From positions 84,353 to 148,352 of the forward strand of contig NZ_BBXG01000022.1 of the NCBI RefSeq assembly GCF_001570605.1: 64,000 bases of DNA, given 5' to 3'. The notes below the pieces were generated by a model. It ran no database searches. It worked only from the letters and a program-made list of their open reading frames with translations, and was not told where the DNA came from. Source of the stretch: Herbidospora cretacea (GTDB lineage: Bacteria > Actinomycetota > Actinomycetes > Streptosporangiales > Streptosporangiaceae). Both the position numbers and the translations under genes were made by a program. The stretch's first letter is position 1. The number at the start of each line of letters is the position of its first letter. Below, one piece after another: positions 63,401 to 64,000 of this stretch.

Positions 63401-63998
63401 GGGCCACACCGCCACCGTGAATGCCATCGCCTTCGCCCCGGCGGGGCGGGTGCTGGCCTCCTTCGGCTACGACCGGACCGTCCGCCTGTGGGATCTGCGC
63501 GACCCCCGGAACCCGGTTCTGCTCTCGGTGCTCCGGGGTCACGACAACGCCGTCTACAACGGCGCGTTCTCGCCCGACGGCACGGTCCTGGCCACGACCA
63601 GCCAGGACGCCACGGTCCGCCTGTGGGACGTGGCCGACCCACGCCGCCCGGCGCCGCTGGCGGTGCTGCGAGGGCACGGGAGCTTCGTCGACTCGGTGGC
63701 CTTCAGCGGCGACGGCCGGCTTCTGGCGACGGGCGGCGGCGATCCCACGATCAACCTGTGGGAGGTGGCCGATCCCCGCCTTCCCCGGCGCTGGGCCTCG
63801 CTGACCGGCGGCCCGGTGACCGGTCTGATCTTCACCGGCCGCCATCTCGTCAGCGGCAGCGCCACCCGGCCCGCGCGGATATGGGACACCGACCCGGCGC
63901 GGGTGGGCGAGGCGGTCTGCGCCCGCGCGTTCCCGGCCCTCGGCGAAGAAGAACTGGCCGAGTATTTCCCCGGCGTCGATCCCGGCCCCGGCTGCTAG
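60474..63998 (+). CDS. HTH-STAND ATPase-WD40 signalling protein
   Basis: 1174 aa, complete; the stop codon ends 2 bases before the window does. N-terminal XRE-like HTH (~10-60: LREGAGLTVRQVAAKIGVRG), STAND NTPase (Walker A GPSGSGKS 138-145; Walker B PLVVIDQFEE ~172-181; winged-helix end ISHEALLTAW), a membrane-like segment at ~465-485 (RRLLGALVTLLLVACGSGI) and then 14 WD40-like repeats to the end. The Walker A to B distance is only ~30 residues, much shorter than usual. STAND-WD proteins sense a ligand through the propeller and switch on by ATP. Start GTG 60474. No effector domain beyond HTH is seen. Confidence 0.85.
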   Translation: MADPERITSRRDFAVELTLLREGAGLTVRQVAAKIGVRGAHSTLGDWFAGRGLPSTTSRELFLQVLRVCGDDRSEAWLAAWLRARRGPGPRPAGPEPYRGLAAFRREDAGWFFGRDDLTARLTGWVRDRDRGLLVVVGPSGSGKSSLLRAGLLAAVPEGVVRTPLDHPERAPLVVIDQFEEVFTGLGEADRRRAVTEAAALAAGTVVVLGLRADFYAQALAHPELVAAEHLPVGPIDEPGLRAAITEPARKAGLDLEAGLPDLILRDLRPGAGVLPLLSHALYATWRHSRGHRLTIADYHAVGGIAGAVALSADTAYGDLTEPQRLLARRLLLHLVHVSQNVADTRRRVARDDLPADAGEVLDRFIGQRLLTADDGTVEISHEALLTAWPLLRSWIDEDRAGLLAARRLADDARAWDAEGRDPAALYRGTRLAAAREWSGADGPGSLAAEFLEAAITLERRGGRRARRLLGALVTLLLVACGSGIAAVNAAATAGEQRDIAVSREVAGEVAATRMADPALAAHLARAAYGLAPTVEARGALLGAFGEPFNVRLTGHTDYVNDVAYAPGGQVLASAANDGTVRLWDVRGPHRPRALVTLPVTGTWLFVLSFSPDGRTLAATGADGVLRRWDVATARPLPALSPPGRGVTSALFAGGFLAVADRDGDIALRDPVDGRVHATMRGHRGGVSRMAVHDRILASAGDDGTARVWDLATARPLATLAGHTGGLTSVAFSPDGGRLVTAGADGTARVWDLADPARPRPLTTLTGHSGPVHRAVFTPEGDAVVTGGGDTTIRFWDGDGRQIAIYNSRPGAPIDTGTISGIAFSPDGRTLASSSYDHLLRLWDVPGPALPGGVRPNWAAPGVVITGNGREVRRWDVTDPHHPVGRRFATTSGVAEVSDDGSLLATGGPGTGMRLWLLGGLVPRLLSIVPGAATPPDSAKFSADRKVLVVNPTRDRVLRVWDIGDPARPSPAASVAGHTATVNAIAFAPAGRVLASFGYDRTVRLWDLRDPRNPVLLSVLRGHDNAVYNGAFSPDGTVLATTSQDATVRLWDVADPRRPAPLAVLRGHGSFVDSVAFSGDGRLLATGGGDPTINLWEVADPRLPRRWASLTGGPVTGLIFTGRHLVSGSATRPARIWDTDPARVGEAVCARAFPALGEEELAEYFPGVDPGPGC

Positions 63999-64000
63999 AT

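Overview
The window is 64 kb of very GC-rich DNA with almost no gaps between genes. It has frequent GTG and TTG starts, several promoters that look leaderless, a mycothiol gene (mshB), an actinobacterial GH87 alpha-1,3-glucanase and the order ychF / rmuC / ispH / xseA / xseB. This is an actinomycete chromosome, most likely a Streptosporangiales-type soil actinobacterium. That placement is inferred from gene content, not from a marker gene. I see no rRNA, tRNA, CRISPR array, insertion sequence, integrase or prophage module.

Layout. 0-1.5 kb: the end of a periplasmic binding protein gene and a methyltransferase. 1.6-7.4 kb: a three-gene plus-strand locus in which two long paralogous HTH proteins flank a RelE-like/UvrD-like helicase fusion. 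7.4-9.8 kb: a secreted GH25 muramidase, a shrunken cysteinyl-tRNA-synthetase-like protein and a VapBC pair. 9.8-14 kb: a flavin reductase, mshB with a membrane partner, and an S9 peptidase that shares a promoter core with mshB. 14-18.4 kb: an ABC exporter heterodimer whose two halves have lost complementary ATP-site motifs, divergent from an HTH / Clp-N pair across a cluster of GTTGAC/GTCAAC boxes.

18.5-29.9 kb: two complete and different succinate dehydrogenases. The first (sdhCAB, b558-type anchor) is divergent from a LysR regulator, with a LysR box near -65. The second (anchor-A-B) has an anchor rich in Cys and His and two tandem CRP-type sites. Between them lie a response regulator-PP2C phosphatase, a histidine kinase and a single-domain response regulator.

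29.9-34 kb: a terminator-bounded three-gene DUF2589 operon of unknown role, and the GH87 glucanase gene. 34.2-48.1 kb: a long minus-strand operon for a type IV secretion-like (Tcp/VirB) machine: TcpC-like, small membrane protein, TcpE fused to a MinD-like ATPase, VirB4-like ATPase, VirB6/TrbL-like, a small bitopic protein and a transglycosylase/NlpC hydrolase, followed by a Nudix gene and two Pro-rich membrane-anchored exported proteins. No relaxase, coupling protein, integrase or replication gene is present, so this does not look like a conjugative element; it is my main candidate for an undescribed system.

48.5-57 kb: small membrane proteins, an NmrA-like protein behind an 11-bp hairpin that covers its ribosome binding site, then housekeeping genes (ychF, rmuC, ispH, xseA, xseB). 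57-64 kb: a large exported metalloprotease-like protein with internal duplications, and an HTH-STAND-transmembrane-WD40 signalling protein with 14 WD repeats.
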